Positions 8,674 to 17,467 are shown, numbered from the stretch's first letter. The stretch is 64,000 bases of DNA from Scardovia inopinata JCM 12537 (GCF_001042695.1 NZ_AP012334.1:1054001-1118000); one strand, 5' to 3'. Notes: generated by a model not told the origin, from the letters alone. Program-made: numbers and translations.

Positions 8674-9423
8674 ATGCCGTATCAGGATACCAACCAGGAG
8701 ACTATTGACAGGTGGATCAGCGAAGGATGGGAATGGGGACAGCCTATTTCTCACCATCAGTTTGAGGAAGCCGCCAAGGGGAACTGGGATATCGTGCTCA
8801 CCCCCAACAAAAAAGTTCCTCACGAATGGATTGGCGATGTCGCCGGGGAAAAAGTTTTGGGCCTGGCTGCAGGGGGTGGCCAGCAAATGCCCATCCTGGC
8901 TGCTTTAGGGGCCGAGTGCACAGTCCTTGACTATTCAAAAAAGCAAATCGAATCTGATCAGTATGTAGCTGACCGTGAAGGGTATGCTATTGCTGCCCTG
9001 CGGGCAGACATGACTCAGCCTTTGCCTTTTGCAGATGAAAGTTTTGATCTGATTATTCACCCGGTATCCAACTGTTATGTCAAAGAGGTTATCCCTATCT
9101 TTGCGGAATGCTTCCGCATCTTAAAAAAGGGAGGAGCCCTGCTGTCCGGATTGGATACAGGCATTAACTACCTGTGCGATCAGGCAGAAGAAAGAATTAT
9201 CAATTCACTCCCCTTTGACCCTCTTGCCAACCCCGACCAGCTGAAGCAGCTGCAGGAAGATGACGGCGGTATTCAGTTTTCCCACACCCTGGAAGAACAG
9301 ATAGGAGGCCAGCTGAAAGCAGGTTTCCGTTTAACAGATCTTTATGAAGATACCAATGGCGAGGGGCGGCTCCATGAACTGCATATCCCTTCTTTTATAG
9401 GAACCCGGGCAGTAAAAGACTAA
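8674..9423 (+). CDS. Class I SAM-dependent methyltransferase, substrate unknown
   Basis: 249 residues from ATG 8674, which has GAGG 6 nt upstream; a GTG at 8635 in the same frame would add 13 residues from the repeat region. The Rossmann-fold SAM site is VLGLAAGGGQQMPILAALG (motif I), followed by CTVLDYSKKQIE (motif II acidic residue), LRADMTQPLPFADESFD and FRILKKGGALL (motif III). This resembles the Methyltransf_11 group that includes UbiE- and BioC-like enzymes. The substrate cannot be told. It stands alone, ending just before a hairpin at 9438-9486. Confidence 0.85.
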   Translation: MPYQDTNQETIDRWISEGWEWGQPISHHQFEEAAKGNWDIVLTPNKKVPHEWIGDVAGEKVLGLAAGGGQQMPILAALGAECTVLDYSKKQIESDQYVADREGYAIAALRADMTQPLPFADESFDLIIHPVSNCYVKEVIPIFAECFRILKKGGALLSGLDTGINYLCDQAEERIINSLPFDPLANPDQLKQLQEDDGGIQFSHTLEEQIGGQLKAGFRLTDLYEDTNGEGRLHELHIPSFIGTRAVKD

Positions 9424-9437
9424 AATGCAGGAAGACG

Positions 9438-9486
9438 TCGGCTCCCTCCTGGTTGGTGAGACCGGGAAGGAGCCGATATTGTCTGA
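9438..9486 (+). terminator. Hairpin after the methyltransferase gene
   Basis: TCGGCTCC (9438-9445) pairs with GGAGCCGA (9479-9486), with a second partial pairing CCTGG/CCGGG inside. Only a weak T-rich tail follows (TATTGT). It lies between convergent genes and may serve both. Confidence 0.5.
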
Positions 9487-9524
9487 GCAGAAGCAGTGAG
9501 AAAGTGATGTAAAAACAGGTCAGT

Positions 9525-9770
9525 CTACGATGCCTCTTCCTTTCTGCTGGCCTTCCACAGCTTGAGGGCGCTAATCCCCGTATACAGAACCATGACCAGA
9601 ATGCAGGCAAGCAGAAAGAGGTTAGCCAGCTGCAGAAAATTATGTTCCTGAACTGACTGAATACAATCCTGAACCATCCAGCCCAAGCAGGCCAGAGAAG
9701 TCAGAGTATAGAGGCGAAGCCTGAACTTGGTGTCTGTTTTGCCTGATGCCTGTGGTACCTCCGATGCCAT
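9525..9770 (-). CDS. Small two-helix membrane protein, function unknown
   Basis: 81 residues with two hydrophobic segments (about 24-38, LTSLACLGWMVQD, and 48-68, LANLFLLACILVMVLY) and charged ends, ending in KASRKEEAS. It is the last gene of the leftward sugar-transporter operon, 63 bp after the permease. The ribosome site is weak. It may be an accessory subunit or an independent small membrane protein; I know of no family. Confidence 0.5.
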   Translation of the reverse strand: MASEVPQASGKTDTKFRLRLYTLTSLACLGWMVQDCIQSVQEHNFLQLANLFLLACILVMVLYTGISALKLWKASRKEEAS

Positions 9771-9833
9771 TTTTTAACCAGCCTTTCTGACAGGAAGGAG
9801 CCTGTCTGCTCTCAGATGTGCTGAGCTACGTTC

Positions 9834-11090
9834 TCAGGCTTTCTGCTTTTTGCTGATCAGATCATAAGCCACGGCAGCAATAACAACCAGGCCTTTAATA
9901 GTCTTGACAATTGCTGCATCAGCACCCATAATTGACAGACCCTGATTAAGAACCCCCATAATCAGGGCACCAACAATAGCGCCGGGAATAGTACCTACAC
10001 CGCCTGCCACGGCAGCTCCACCAATAAAGCAGGCGGCAATGGCATCCATCTCAAATTCCTGGCCGGTAGCAGCGGTTGCCGATGCCAATCGGGAAAGAGT
10101 CACAATGGAAGCAATGGCAGTGAGGAATCCCATGTTGAGGAAGATCTTAAAATCAACCAGCCTGGTATTAATTCCAGACAGCAAAGCAGCGTTCCGGTTG
10201 CCTCCCACGGCATAAATCTGGCGGCCAAAAACCATCCGGTTGAGAACAAACCAGTAGACCCCAATCAAAAGACCAATAATAACCAGGACAATAGGAATAC
10301 CCCCCTGGGTATCATTGCCTGAGCTGGCCAGCAGATAGGTAAGGAACCCTATGACAGCCGAGCCCAGCAGGCACTTGATGATCGTCCAGGAGATTGGTTC
10401 AACAGTCAGCTTTGCCTTGATTGTTTTATTCCTCTTCCTTATCTGAACCCAGATCAAAAGAAGAATAAAAACGGCCCCGACTACCAGGGTGAGCCCGTCC
10501 AGGTCCCCCCAGAAACCGAAAATATTGGGCAGATAATCCTTGGCGATGGCCCTGAAAGGCTGAGAAGACAAGGGGATTGACTCTCCTGCTACCACCGTAG
10601 CCAGGCCGCGGAAAATCAGCATTCCACCCAGGGTAGTAACAAAGGCGGGAACTCCCACATAGGCTACCCAGAAGCCATGCCAGGCCCCAATAATCAGTCC
10701 CAGAGCAATCATAAGCATGATGGCCAGGAACCAATTCATATCCCAGTTCTTCATGGCAAAAGCACCAACACCGCCAATAAAGGCGACTACAGATCCTACT
10801 GACAGATCAATGTGAGTACCAATAATGACCATGAGCATACCAATAGCTGTAATGAGAACATAAGCATTCTGCTGGAAAAGGGCTACCACATTATTAGGGT
10901 TGAGCAGCCTATTGCCGGTAAGAATTTGGAATATGAGAATCACCACGACCAGGGCCAGATAGATGCCATAGGATCTCATATTCCCCAGGAGAATATCTTT
11001 AAGCGCTGCAGTTTTCACAGTGTCGCCCTCGGAGCCATCCTTCCTGCCATCATGCGGCTGAGCAGAGCTCACTTTCTGTGCTGAAGACAT
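9834..11090 (-). CDS. Sugar ABC transporter permease (XylH/GguB/MmsB type)
   Basis: 418 residues with about ten membrane helices, the usual fold of permeases of the ribose/xylose class. The signature region GTHIDLSVGSVVAFIGGVG lies near residue 95 and AIAACFIGGAAVAGGVGT near the C-terminus. It forms the membrane channel for the sugar delivered by the binding protein encoded at 12793-13899 and driven by the ATPase at 11178-12767. The long N-terminal charged tail (about 30 residues before the first helix) and the wide middle loop match GguB/MmsB-type multiple-monosaccharide permeases more than RbsC. Xylose is the likely main substrate from context. Confidence 0.9.
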   Translation of the reverse strand: MSSAQKVSSAQPHDGRKDGSEGDTVKTAALKDILLGNMRSYGIYLALVVVILIFQILTGNRLLNPNNVVALFQQNAYVLITAIGMLMVIIGTHIDLSVGSVVAFIGGVGAFAMKNWDMNWFLAIMLMIALGLIIGAWHGFWVAYVGVPAFVTTLGGMLIFRGLATVVAGESIPLSSQPFRAIAKDYLPNIFGFWGDLDGLTLVVGAVFILLLIWVQIRKRNKTIKAKLTVEPISWTIIKCLLGSAVIGFLTYLLASSGNDTQGGIPIVLVIIGLLIGVYWFVLNRMVFGRQIYAVGGNRNAALLSGINTRLVDFKIFLNMGFLTAIASIVTLSRLASATAATGQEFEMDAIAACFIGGAAVAGGVGTIPGAIVGALIMGVLNQGLSIMGADAAIVKTIKGLVVIAAVAYDLISKKQKA

Positions 11091-11177
11091 TAGTAAATCC
11101 TTTCATTCAAATTTGATATTGCCTCGTAAAAGAAGGTCCCACCCTTCTTTCGCTATGAGCCAGCTATGAACCAGCCG

Positions 11178-12767
11178 TCAGCTGGCAAAGGCATCTTCTT
11201 TGTTCATGGGAAGGGATGAGGTCATATACCGCATCAATTCCTCCTGATTCGTCTGACGGGCCGGCAGGCAGGCAGTAAGAACTCCCTGACTCATGGTGTA
11301 AATTCTGTCGCAAATTCCCAGGAGCTCTGGAAGCTCTGAGGAAATCACCATCACAGCGTTGCCCTCATCGGCCAGGGAATCAATAATTTCGTAGATATCA
11401 TATTTGGCACCGACATCAATTCCCCTGGTGGGCTCATCCAGAATAAGCACCTGGGGATCTGCTGCCATCCACTTAGCCAGAACCACCTTCTGCTGATTAC
11501 CTCCGGAAAGATTGCCAGCAGGCATTTCAATCGTTGGAGCCTTGGTCCTCAATTCCTTTCGGTATTTTTCAGCGAGCAGGGCCTCACGGCTGCGGTCGAT
11601 AACCCCATGCCTGCTTAAATGCCCCAGGCTGGCCAAGGAGGTGTTCTCCCGAATGGTGGACAGGAGGTTCAGCCCATAGCGCTTGCGATCTTCGGTGGCA
11701 TAGGCAATTCCCTTCTTAATGGCAGAGGTAACGGTTGGTAATTCGGTCTCCTTGCCGTTCAGGTAAATCTTTCCAGAAGCATTGACCCCGTATTGATGTC
11801 CAAAAATGCTCATGGCCATTTCCGTCCGCCCAGCCCCAATCAGGCCAGCCAAACCAACGATTTCGCCTGACCGAACATTGAAGCTTACGCCTTTGACTAC
11901 CCGCCGGCCCGTATCGAGAGGATGGTAAACCTGCCAGTCTTCCACCCGCAAGACTTCCTTGCCAATATGAGGGTTATGCTCTGGGTATCGATTGGTCAGA
12001 GGCCGGCCCACCATATCCCTGATCAGAGCGTTCTGATCCAGGGGATGGTCAGCGTCAATGGTCATATGAGAGATTGTCGAACCATCGCGAATCACCTGAA
12101 CAGAGTCAGCAGAAGAGGCGATTTCATTGAGTTTGTGGGAAATGATGATGGCGGTAATCCCCCGATTTTTTCTCAGATCGTCAATCAGCTTCAAAAGGTT
12201 GGCGGAATCCTCATCATTCAGAGCGGCTGTAGGTTCGTCCAGAATAAGCAGGCGCACATCCTTGGTCAGGGCTTTGGCAATCTCAACCAGCTGCTGTTTG
12301 CCTACCCCTATATTGGAGATAAGGGTATTAGGGTCTTCGTGCAAACCAACTGTCTTCATCACATCAGAAGCAATACGCCTCTGCTGGTTATCATTGACGG
12401 CTATGCCTGTGGTTATGGGATTTCCCAGAAAGATGTTATCGGCAATTGTCATATAGGGGACCAGGGCAAGCTCCTGGTGAATAATAACAATTCCCTCTTT
12501 TTCCGAATCACGAATGCTCTTAAAGCGGCATTCCTGACCGTTATAAATAATATCTCCCTCATAGGTTCCATAGGGATATACACCCGATAAGACATTCATC
12601 AAGGTAGATTTTCCAGCCCCGTTTTCACCGCAGACCGAAAAAATCTCCCCCCGCCGAACGGTAATATTCACATCGTTCAGGGCTGTGACCGGCCCAAAAC
12701 GCTTAGTGATATGCCGCATGGTGAGAATAATGTCATCATCTTTCGCAGTATGTGTGTTAATAGCCAT
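11178..12767 (-). CDS. Sugar ABC transporter ATP-binding protein, two ABC domains (XylG/GguA/MmsA type)
   Basis: Two nucleotide-binding domains in tandem. The first has Walker A GENGAGKS, signature IGVGKQQLVEIAKA and Walker B LLILDEPTAAL. The second has the degenerate Walker A GLIGAGRTEM, signature LSGGNQQKVVLAK and Walker B VLILDEPTRGID. This asymmetry is normal for monosaccharide importers. I place the start at ATG 12767 (MAINTHTAKDD, 529 residues); the frame also opens at 12806, overlapping the binding-protein gene, with weak ribosome sites for both. The order binding protein, ATPase, permease is that of the ChvE-GguAB system. Confidence 0.92.
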   Translation of the reverse strand: MAINTHTAKDDDIILTMRHITKRFGPVTALNDVNITVRRGEIFSVCGENGAGKSTLMNVLSGVYPYGTYEGDIIYNGQECRFKSIRDSEKEGIVIIHQELALVPYMTIADNIFLGNPITTGIAVNDNQQRRIASDVMKTVGLHEDPNTLISNIGVGKQQLVEIAKALTKDVRLLILDEPTAALNDEDSANLLKLIDDLRKNRGITAIIISHKLNEIASSADSVQVIRDGSTISHMTIDADHPLDQNALIRDMVGRPLTNRYPEHNPHIGKEVLRVEDWQVYHPLDTGRRVVKGVSFNVRSGEIVGLAGLIGAGRTEMAMSIFGHQYGVNASGKIYLNGKETELPTVTSAIKKGIAYATEDRKRYGLNLLSTIRENTSLASLGHLSRHGVIDRSREALLAEKYRKELRTKAPTIEMPAGNLSGGNQQKVVLAKWMAADPQVLILDEPTRGIDVGAKYDIYEIIDSLADEGNAVMVISSELPELLGICDRIYTMSQGVLTACLPARQTNQEELMRYMTSSLPMNKEDAFAS

Positions 12768-12792
12768 AATTGTCCCGCTTTCCGGCACTCCC

Positions 12793-13899
12793 TCACAGTC
12801 CAGCATCTTTGGCAGAAATGTAACCGGAATCGACTAATTCTTTCTTCAGATTGTTTTTATCCACCGAGACAGGTGTCAGAAGTTCTGACGGCACTTTCTT
12901 GGTATTGTTGTCAAAAGTTGAATTGGTCCTGGGCTTCTTTTTCTCTACCAGATCCTTGATAAGCTGGGCCGTCGTTTTAGCCAGAATACGAGTATCTTTG
13001 TAGACCGTCATAGACTGTTTACCCTCATGGATTGAGCGCACATTAGCCTTTTCGGCATCCTGACCGGTGATAATGGGATAATACTTCCAGCCGGCAGATT
13101 CTACAGCATTGACAGTCCCCAAGGCAATAGCATCATTAGGAGCCAAAACAGCATCCAGGTGGGTGCCATCATTGTAGTAGGAGTTGATTCTGTTCTCCAT
13201 TTCTGCCTGGCCCTTCTGCCTATCCCAGTTGTCAATGCCAATGGACTGCCATTTGTCCACAGACTGAGGAACCTTGCCTGACTTGGACTTTAAAATCCCT
13301 GCCTTAAAATACTTCCCCAGTACAGACCAGGCTCCCTGATAATAATATTTTGCATTGTTGTCGGTGGGAGATCCGGACATGAGCTCAACATTGAAGGGGC
13401 CTTTCTTGCCTTCTTTCAGACCCAGTTTGTTGACAATGTATTCACCCTGCAGCTTGCCTACTTCAGTCAGAGAGAAAGTAGTATAATAATCTACCGCCTT
13501 GGTATTCATGATCAGGCGATCATAGGCAATAATCGTAGCCCCATTCTGCTGGGCTTGTTCTGCAGCAGTTCCGGTGGCATTGGAATCGATAGAGGCTATA
13601 ACCAAATACTTGGCTCCCTGGTTGGCCATATTCTGAATCTGCGATGACTGCTGATCTGTTTTTCCGTCAGCGTACTGGAGAATGACCTTATAGCCATACC
13701 CCTCCAGCTGCTTTTTCAGGTTCGTTCCATCCAGCTTCCACCTTTCCAGCTGCTGCTCGGGCATGGAAATTCCCACAGTAATCTGGGAGGCATCACCACC
13801 AGATGATGCTCCCCTGGAGCGGGAGCTTCCGCAGGCTCCGAAAGCCACTACCATGGATAAGGCTGCTAAGGCTGTAATGCCTTTCATAAATTTTTTCAT
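12793..13899 (-). CDS. Sugar-binding lipoprotein of the ABC transporter (ChvE/XylF type)
   Basis: 368 residues. A lipoprotein signal peptide MKKFMKGITALAALSMVV ends in the lipobox AFGAC (Cys about residue 23), so it is anchored outside the membrane. The rest is a periplasmic-binding-protein type 1 fold: ITVGISMPEQQLERWKLDG, KYLVIASIDSNATGTAAEQ, ATIIAYDRLIMNT, and LDAVLAPNDAIALGTVNAV. These match multiple-sugar-binding ChvE and xylose-binding XylF proteins. The start has AAGGGA upstream. First gene of the transporter operon; its promoter is overlapped by a pentose operator. Confidence 0.93.
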   Translation of the reverse strand: MKKFMKGITALAALSMVVAFGACGSSRSRGASSGGDASQITVGISMPEQQLERWKLDGTNLKKQLEGYGYKVILQYADGKTDQQSSQIQNMANQGAKYLVIASIDSNATGTAAEQAQQNGATIIAYDRLIMNTKAVDYYTTFSLTEVGKLQGEYIVNKLGLKEGKKGPFNVELMSGSPTDNNAKYYYQGAWSVLGKYFKAGILKSKSGKVPQSVDKWQSIGIDNWDRQKGQAEMENRINSYYNDGTHLDAVLAPNDAIALGTVNAVESAGWKYYPIITGQDAEKANVRSIHEGKQSMTVYKDTRILAKTTAQLIKDLVEKKKPRTNSTFDNNTKKVPSELLTPVSVDKNNLKKELVDSGYISAKDAGL

Positions 13900-13957
13900 A
13901 AGAATCCCTTCCGCATTGATAGGTTCCTATTGGGTGACATCTATTTGTCACTCTGCC

Positions 13958-13990
13958 ATCATAGCATTAGTTTAATGATTTAACAAACTC
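13958..13990 (-). promoter_or_regulatory. Promoter and XylR-type operator of the sugar transporter operon
   Basis: On the minus strand -35 TTGTTA (13981-13986), a 17-bp spacer and -10 TATGAT (13958-13963) make a good vegetative promoter. The inverted-repeat operator at 13966-13990 reads GAGTTTGTTA, AATCA, TTAAACTAAT and covers the -35 and spacer, the position expected for a repressor site. It matches the xylA site at 19 or so of 25 positions. Confidence 0.7.
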
Positions 13991-14021
13991 TCACAAGAGT
14001 AAAATGTCGGGAGGAAGAAAG

Positions 14022-14090
14022 ATGGTTCTGCCTATCACAAGCAAAGAAAAAAGAGACACAAATACGGGAAGATGCTGCCTGAGTTACTGA
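14022..14090 (+). CDS. Possible 22-residue peptide gene
   Basis: ATG 14022 follows a strong ribosome site (GGGAGGAAG, spacing 4-6) and opens a 22-codon frame ending GRCCLSY before TGA. It is convergent with the histidine kinase gene and just upstream, on the other strand, of the transporter promoter. A Cys-Cys near the end is unusual. No promoter is evident and conservation is unknown, so chance is quite possible. Confidence 0.2.
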   Translation: MVLPITSKEKRDTNTGRCCLSY

Positions 14091-14110
14091 AGATACTGCC
14101 TGAGTTCCTT

Positions 14111-15493
14111 CTATTCCCCTCCGGGAAGCAGAACATCCAGGGAGAAAATCCCATCAGCAGCGTTGATGGTGACTACTCCTTGATACTGGTGGGCAACCAG
14201 CTTAATGGACTGGACCCCAAAACCGTGGTAGCGCTCATCCCCTTTGCTGGTGCGCAGGGTTCGCCTGCCAAAGCCATCATGAGGATTGGTGTTGACCCGA
14301 TCCACTAAAACAACCCGGTCATCCCCGTCCCGGTATGCCAATTCCCCCTGATAAGGATTATCGATATGAAAAATAACCATACCTTTGCTGGCCTTAACGG
14401 TCATATGGATGTACCGGAGAGATTTATCGGCAATCTTACTGACTGCTTCAATCGCGTTATCCAGGGCATTGCCAAAAAGGGAATAAATATCCTGAGGTTT
14501 CATGAAATTGAGTCTGGACCCGTCAATCATTCTCTCCAGCCTGATCCCTCTTTGCCCGCAAATTAAGGATTTATTGGTCAGAAGAACATCCAGGGCGTCA
14601 TTGCCGGTACGGATGGTGGAATCATAAATGGTCACTAACTTATTCAAATCCTGGATTTCATCCTGAGAAATTTTCCCATTGAGCAGCTGGAGCTGCTTCT
14701 TTAAATCATGAGTTTTAATATTAATCAGGTCAATGGTTTCTTTATCGGCAGCCAGTCTGTTCTTCTGCTGATTCAGCAACTGCTGGAGAACAGCGCTTTC
14801 ATGGATGGCAGCAAACCGATCCCCCATTTCTGCCAGCAATTCCAGCAGAAATCCGCAGGTAATCATGCGGGTAAGAACAAAGGCGATAAAGACAAGAGAG
14901 GGCTGACCGGTTCCTGAAGGATACCCATTATATAAACTGGCAAAAACAGTGACACAGAGGAAAACCCCCACAATCAGCAGAAGAATGCGAACGCTGATGC
15001 TGATATCGTCAAAAGCCTGAGCCTGAATCCGTTTGGCAAACATACCATAGACCAGAAAGAACATGGGAATGAGCATCAGGGGGTAAAAATAAGTCTCGGC
15101 AACTTGCACAGGAATGGCCGGACGAAGGGCAGAAGAAGTCAGATAGGTCAGGATTTGAGCCCCGCAGTAGATAAAATGCTGAGCCGTTACTCCAGCTACA
15201 AGAAAGAGGAGGGATTTGCGGAAGTCCAACCGCAGACAGAGTCGCAAAGTGATGTAAAAAGCTAGGTAGAAGGTGATGCAGCGGATCATGGCGGTCAGTG
15301 CATTGCTGGGTACACAAGCAGACCAGACCAGGGCTATGACGATCATTGTCAACAGGCAAAAGGCAAGTTTAAGGGCAAAGTTCCGCCGCCGTTTTACTTT
15401 CCAGACGAAGAGGGCTACAGACAACATGAGTTCAAAAACAAAACCGGTGGAATTGAGGAAAGAAATAAAGGAAACGAAAGGATCAACCAGCAT
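14111..15493 (-). CDS. GHKL-domain sensor histidine kinase (AgrC/LytS-like)
   Basis: 460 residues. About six membrane helices fill residues 1-225 with no large extracytoplasmic domain, then a coiled segment, the phospho-acceptor His in IKTHDLKKQLQLL (about residue 270), the N box LFGNALDNAIEAV and the G box HGFGVQSIKLVA of HATPase_c_5. This is the architecture of peptide-sensing AgrC-type kinases. The start ATG 15493 has GGGGAG at 5 nt; it overlaps the regulator gene by 11 bp, so the two are translationally coupled. The signal is unknown; no agrB/agrD-like pair is nearby. Confidence 0.88.
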   Translation of the reverse strand: MLVDPFVSFISFLNSTGFVFELMLSVALFVWKVKRRRNFALKLAFCLLTMIVIALVWSACVPSNALTAMIRCITFYLAFYITLRLCLRLDFRKSLLFLVAGVTAQHFIYCGAQILTYLTSSALRPAIPVQVAETYFYPLMLIPMFFLVYGMFAKRIQAQAFDDISISVRILLLIVGVFLCVTVFASLYNGYPSGTGQPSLVFIAFVLTRMITCGFLLELLAEMGDRFAAIHESAVLQQLLNQQKNRLAADKETIDLINIKTHDLKKQLQLLNGKISQDEIQDLNKLVTIYDSTIRTGNDALDVLLTNKSLICGQRGIRLERMIDGSRLNFMKPQDIYSLFGNALDNAIEAVSKIADKSLRYIHMTVKASKGMVIFHIDNPYQGELAYRDGDDRVVLVDRVNTNPHDGFGRRTLRTSKGDERYHGFGVQSIKLVAHQYQGVVTINAADGIFSLDVLLPGGE

Positions 15494-16196
15494 AACCGCT
15501 CCCCAGAATCCTGGCAAAATCAGTCAGGAAAGACTTCCTATAAGCCCTGCCTACAGGAAGCTTCTGCCCAGTGGATAGAATCAGCTGGCTGCCCTCAATA
15601 GAATCTATATGGCGTGAATTCACTAAAAATTGACGACCGCAGCGCAGAAAGCCCAAAGAAGAAAGGGATTCCTCTGCCTCCTGCATGGATCCCAGAGAAT
15701 TAATCGTCCGGTTCTCCAGATGGTAGCGCAGATCATGCCGGTGAACATCGATGTACACAATGTTGCGCACCAGCACTCTCTGGGCGTATCCGCGCTGGCT
15801 GATGACAATGCTGTGGGAACTGTCCTGACGGGTTTTTACTGCCCGATTCATCTTTCGTTCAAAATCAGCATAGGTAAAAGGTTTAACGATGTAATCCAAA
15901 GCATTGACCTCATAACCCTGAGAGGCATACTGGGCTAGGTTGGTCACAAAAATTAAGGCAACAGACTGATCAAGCTGACGCAGGTGACGGGCTGCTTCCA
16001 GTCCATTCATTCCCGGCATTTCTATATCCATAAAAACAATGTCATACCGGGCTTCATAGGGGTCCAGAAAAGCCCTGGGATCGGGAAAAGTTTCCAGGGA
16101 AAACTGAATACCATGCCCCTTCTCATACTCTTTCAGGCAGGCTTTCAGACGGTTGCTAGCTCCCTTGTCATCTTCAACAATGGCAACCGTCAACAT
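15483..16196 (-). CDS. LytTR-family response regulator
   Basis: 237 residues. Receiver domain at 1-120: acidic pair in IVEDDKGAS, phospho-acceptor Asp in DIVFMDIEMPGMNG, Thr/Ser in FVTNL, Lys in DYIVKPF. A C-terminal LytTR DNA-binding domain follows (about 135-235: VRNIVYIDVHRHDLRYHL, FLRCGRQFLVNSRHIDSI). ATG 16196 is chosen (AAGGAG at 7 nt upstream); a TTG one codon earlier also fits the frame. It pairs with the kinase encoded just downstream. Targets would be promoters with LytTR repeats; none was recognised here. Confidence 0.9.
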   Translation of the reverse strand: MLTVAIVEDDKGASNRLKACLKEYEKGHGIQFSLETFPDPRAFLDPYEARYDIVFMDIEMPGMNGLEAARHLRQLDQSVALIFVTNLAQYASQGYEVNALDYIVKPFTYADFERKMNRAVKTRQDSSHSIVISQRGYAQRVLVRNIVYIDVHRHDLRYHLENRTINSLGSMQEAEESLSSLGFLRCGRQFLVNSRHIDSIEGSQLILSTGQKLPVGRAYRKSFLTDFARILGSGYAG

Positions 16197-16250
16197 CAAA
16201 AACTCCTTACAGTTTTCCTCTTTTCTTTATACCGTACTCAGTTGACCTGG

Positions 16251-16769
16251 TCAGCCGCTGACCTGGTTCAGCCAGTAGCGGCTTCCCTGGCTGTCCCGGA
16301 AGACAAGGCCCATGTCAATCGAATAGCGGCGCACTGTTACCGGATCTGTCACCAGCATGCCAAGCCGGGCATTATACTCGGCTTCTGTCAGCCACTTCCT
16401 CTGTGCTGGAGGAGAAGCGAAAACCCGCTGGCAGATAGTCCCTATCAGCTGCTTTCTTTCTTCCCAATTCACGGGAAGGTCATCAATCAGATCAGCGTAA
16501 AGAATAGTGTTCGGCCCCAGCACATCATTCAATCGATCGATCTGTCTGCCAAGACTTTCCTGAGCCCCATCATCATAGGCGGTATTCAGCCAGTTGACCT
16601 GAGCAAAAGGCTTATCCAGACTGCTGTCACTGACAGGATTGACTTGTCTTTCTGAATCCTGTGCCGCCAGCAATTCCATAAAACGAGCCCTCAGTTTGGG
16701 AGTTCGCAAGCATGTCAGCACAATCTGGCACTGTCTGACTGCTTCCTGCATATCAGTAGTAAAAGTCAC
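16251..16769 (-). CDS. DUF2087-like protein, unknown function
   Basis: 172 residues, no membrane segment or signal. The C-terminal third (RKWLTEAEYNARLGML, VTVRRYSIDMGLVFRDSQG, SRYWL) resembles DUF2087, a small winged-helix-like module often fused to regulators. The N-terminal part (CQIVLTCLRTPKLRARF) is helical and resembles the start of ArsR/HxlR-like helical modules without a clear DNA-recognition helix. It lies between the RDD gene remnant and the LytTR regulator on the same strand and could belong to their operon. A regulatory role is inference. Confidence 0.65.
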   Translation of the reverse strand: MTFTTDMQEAVRQCQIVLTCLRTPKLRARFMELLAAQDSERQVNPVSDSSLDKPFAQVNWLNTAYDDGAQESLGRQIDRLNDVLGPNTILYADLIDDLPVNWEERKQLIGTICQRVFASPPAQRKWLTEAEYNARLGMLVTDPVTVRRYSIDMGLVFRDSQGSRYWLNQVSG

Positions 16770-16790
16770 ATGTGCTCCTTAAAATATCGT

Positions 16791-17254
16791 CTACATATTA
16801 TAGACAGACGTCCCCATGATCTTATCGGCAAAAGTTTGTTTCTGTCTGTCCCAAAGGGGCCACAGAAAACCAAGACAAAAAATGCAGTCAAGCAGATGAA
16901 GCAGATCCCTGGCAGCCATTTGCCCAGCCGTCAAAGGGGTCCCGTCCAGCTTGCATACCCGTATGCTCACGAGCTTATGAGCCCAACTCTGGCCTTCCCT
17001 GGCAGACAGAGCTGCTATAAAACAAACAGAAGAAAGGCACAGAAAACTATGAGATTCTGTATCCTTTCTCCTGTCCAACCCGGAAACTTCTCATCCACCC
17101 AGGAACGGCCGAAGAAAAGTGTCCCTATAAGCTGAGACATGAGGATAGTAGGCAGAACGATCCGCAGCAGATAACCAGCGACCCGCTTCCACCAGGGACT
17201 ATACTCGCTGCGCTTACTGTTTACAGTCTCTCGACTATTATCATCCGTGCACAT
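16791..17254 (-). pseudogene. RDD-family membrane protein, broken by a one-base frameshift
   Basis: The N-terminal half (from ATG 17254, with AAGGGG upstream) reads SPWWKRVAGYLLRIVLPTIL with the RDD-type Arg and first helix. It stops at TAG just after FCAFLLFVL (stop near 17015). The next frame carries the rest: SAREGQSWAHKLVSIRVCKL, DGTPLTAGQMAARDLLHLLD, FADKIMGTSVYNM, which fits the RDD C-terminal half with its conserved Arg and Asp. One extra T in the TTTT run at about 17018-17021 would restore a single protein of about 154 residues. So this is a recent frameshift, a slippage site, or a sequencing error. It lies between the xylA terminator and the DUF2087 gene. Confidence 0.7.
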
Positions 17255-17392
17255 ATGCAGCCCCTTACTGTACAGATAAATCGGTAAGACTGCAATCTGT
17301 CTCACTGTAATCTGATAACACCCTTAGTCTACTACTGAGTAAGCCTGTATAAGTAAGTAAGCCTGTATAAGCCAGCAGCCATGTTCTGAAAG

Positions 17393-17432
17393 CAAAAAAC
17401 TGCCTGCTGACTAGTTACTAATCAGCAGGCAG
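17393..17432 (-). terminator. Rho-independent terminator of xylA
   Basis: CTGCCTGCTGA (17400-17410) and TCAGCAGGCAG (17422-17432) form a perfect 11-bp stem with an 11-nt loop. Read leftwards, the stem is followed by TTTTTTG. It lies 36 bp after the xylA stop codon. Confidence 0.9.
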
Positions 17433-17467
17433 CCTGAGGGAAGGAAAGGAGAGTTACGATGTAGTTT

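Noticed and set aside
11922-12590. 222-codon plus-strand frame opposite the sugar ATPase
   Set aside because: It mirrors the ABC ATPase gene, which has all Walker and signature motifs; the frame itself has none.
15984-16655. 223-codon plus-strand frame over the response regulator and DUF2087 gene
   Set aside because: It crosses two well-supported minus-strand genes and shows no protein family.
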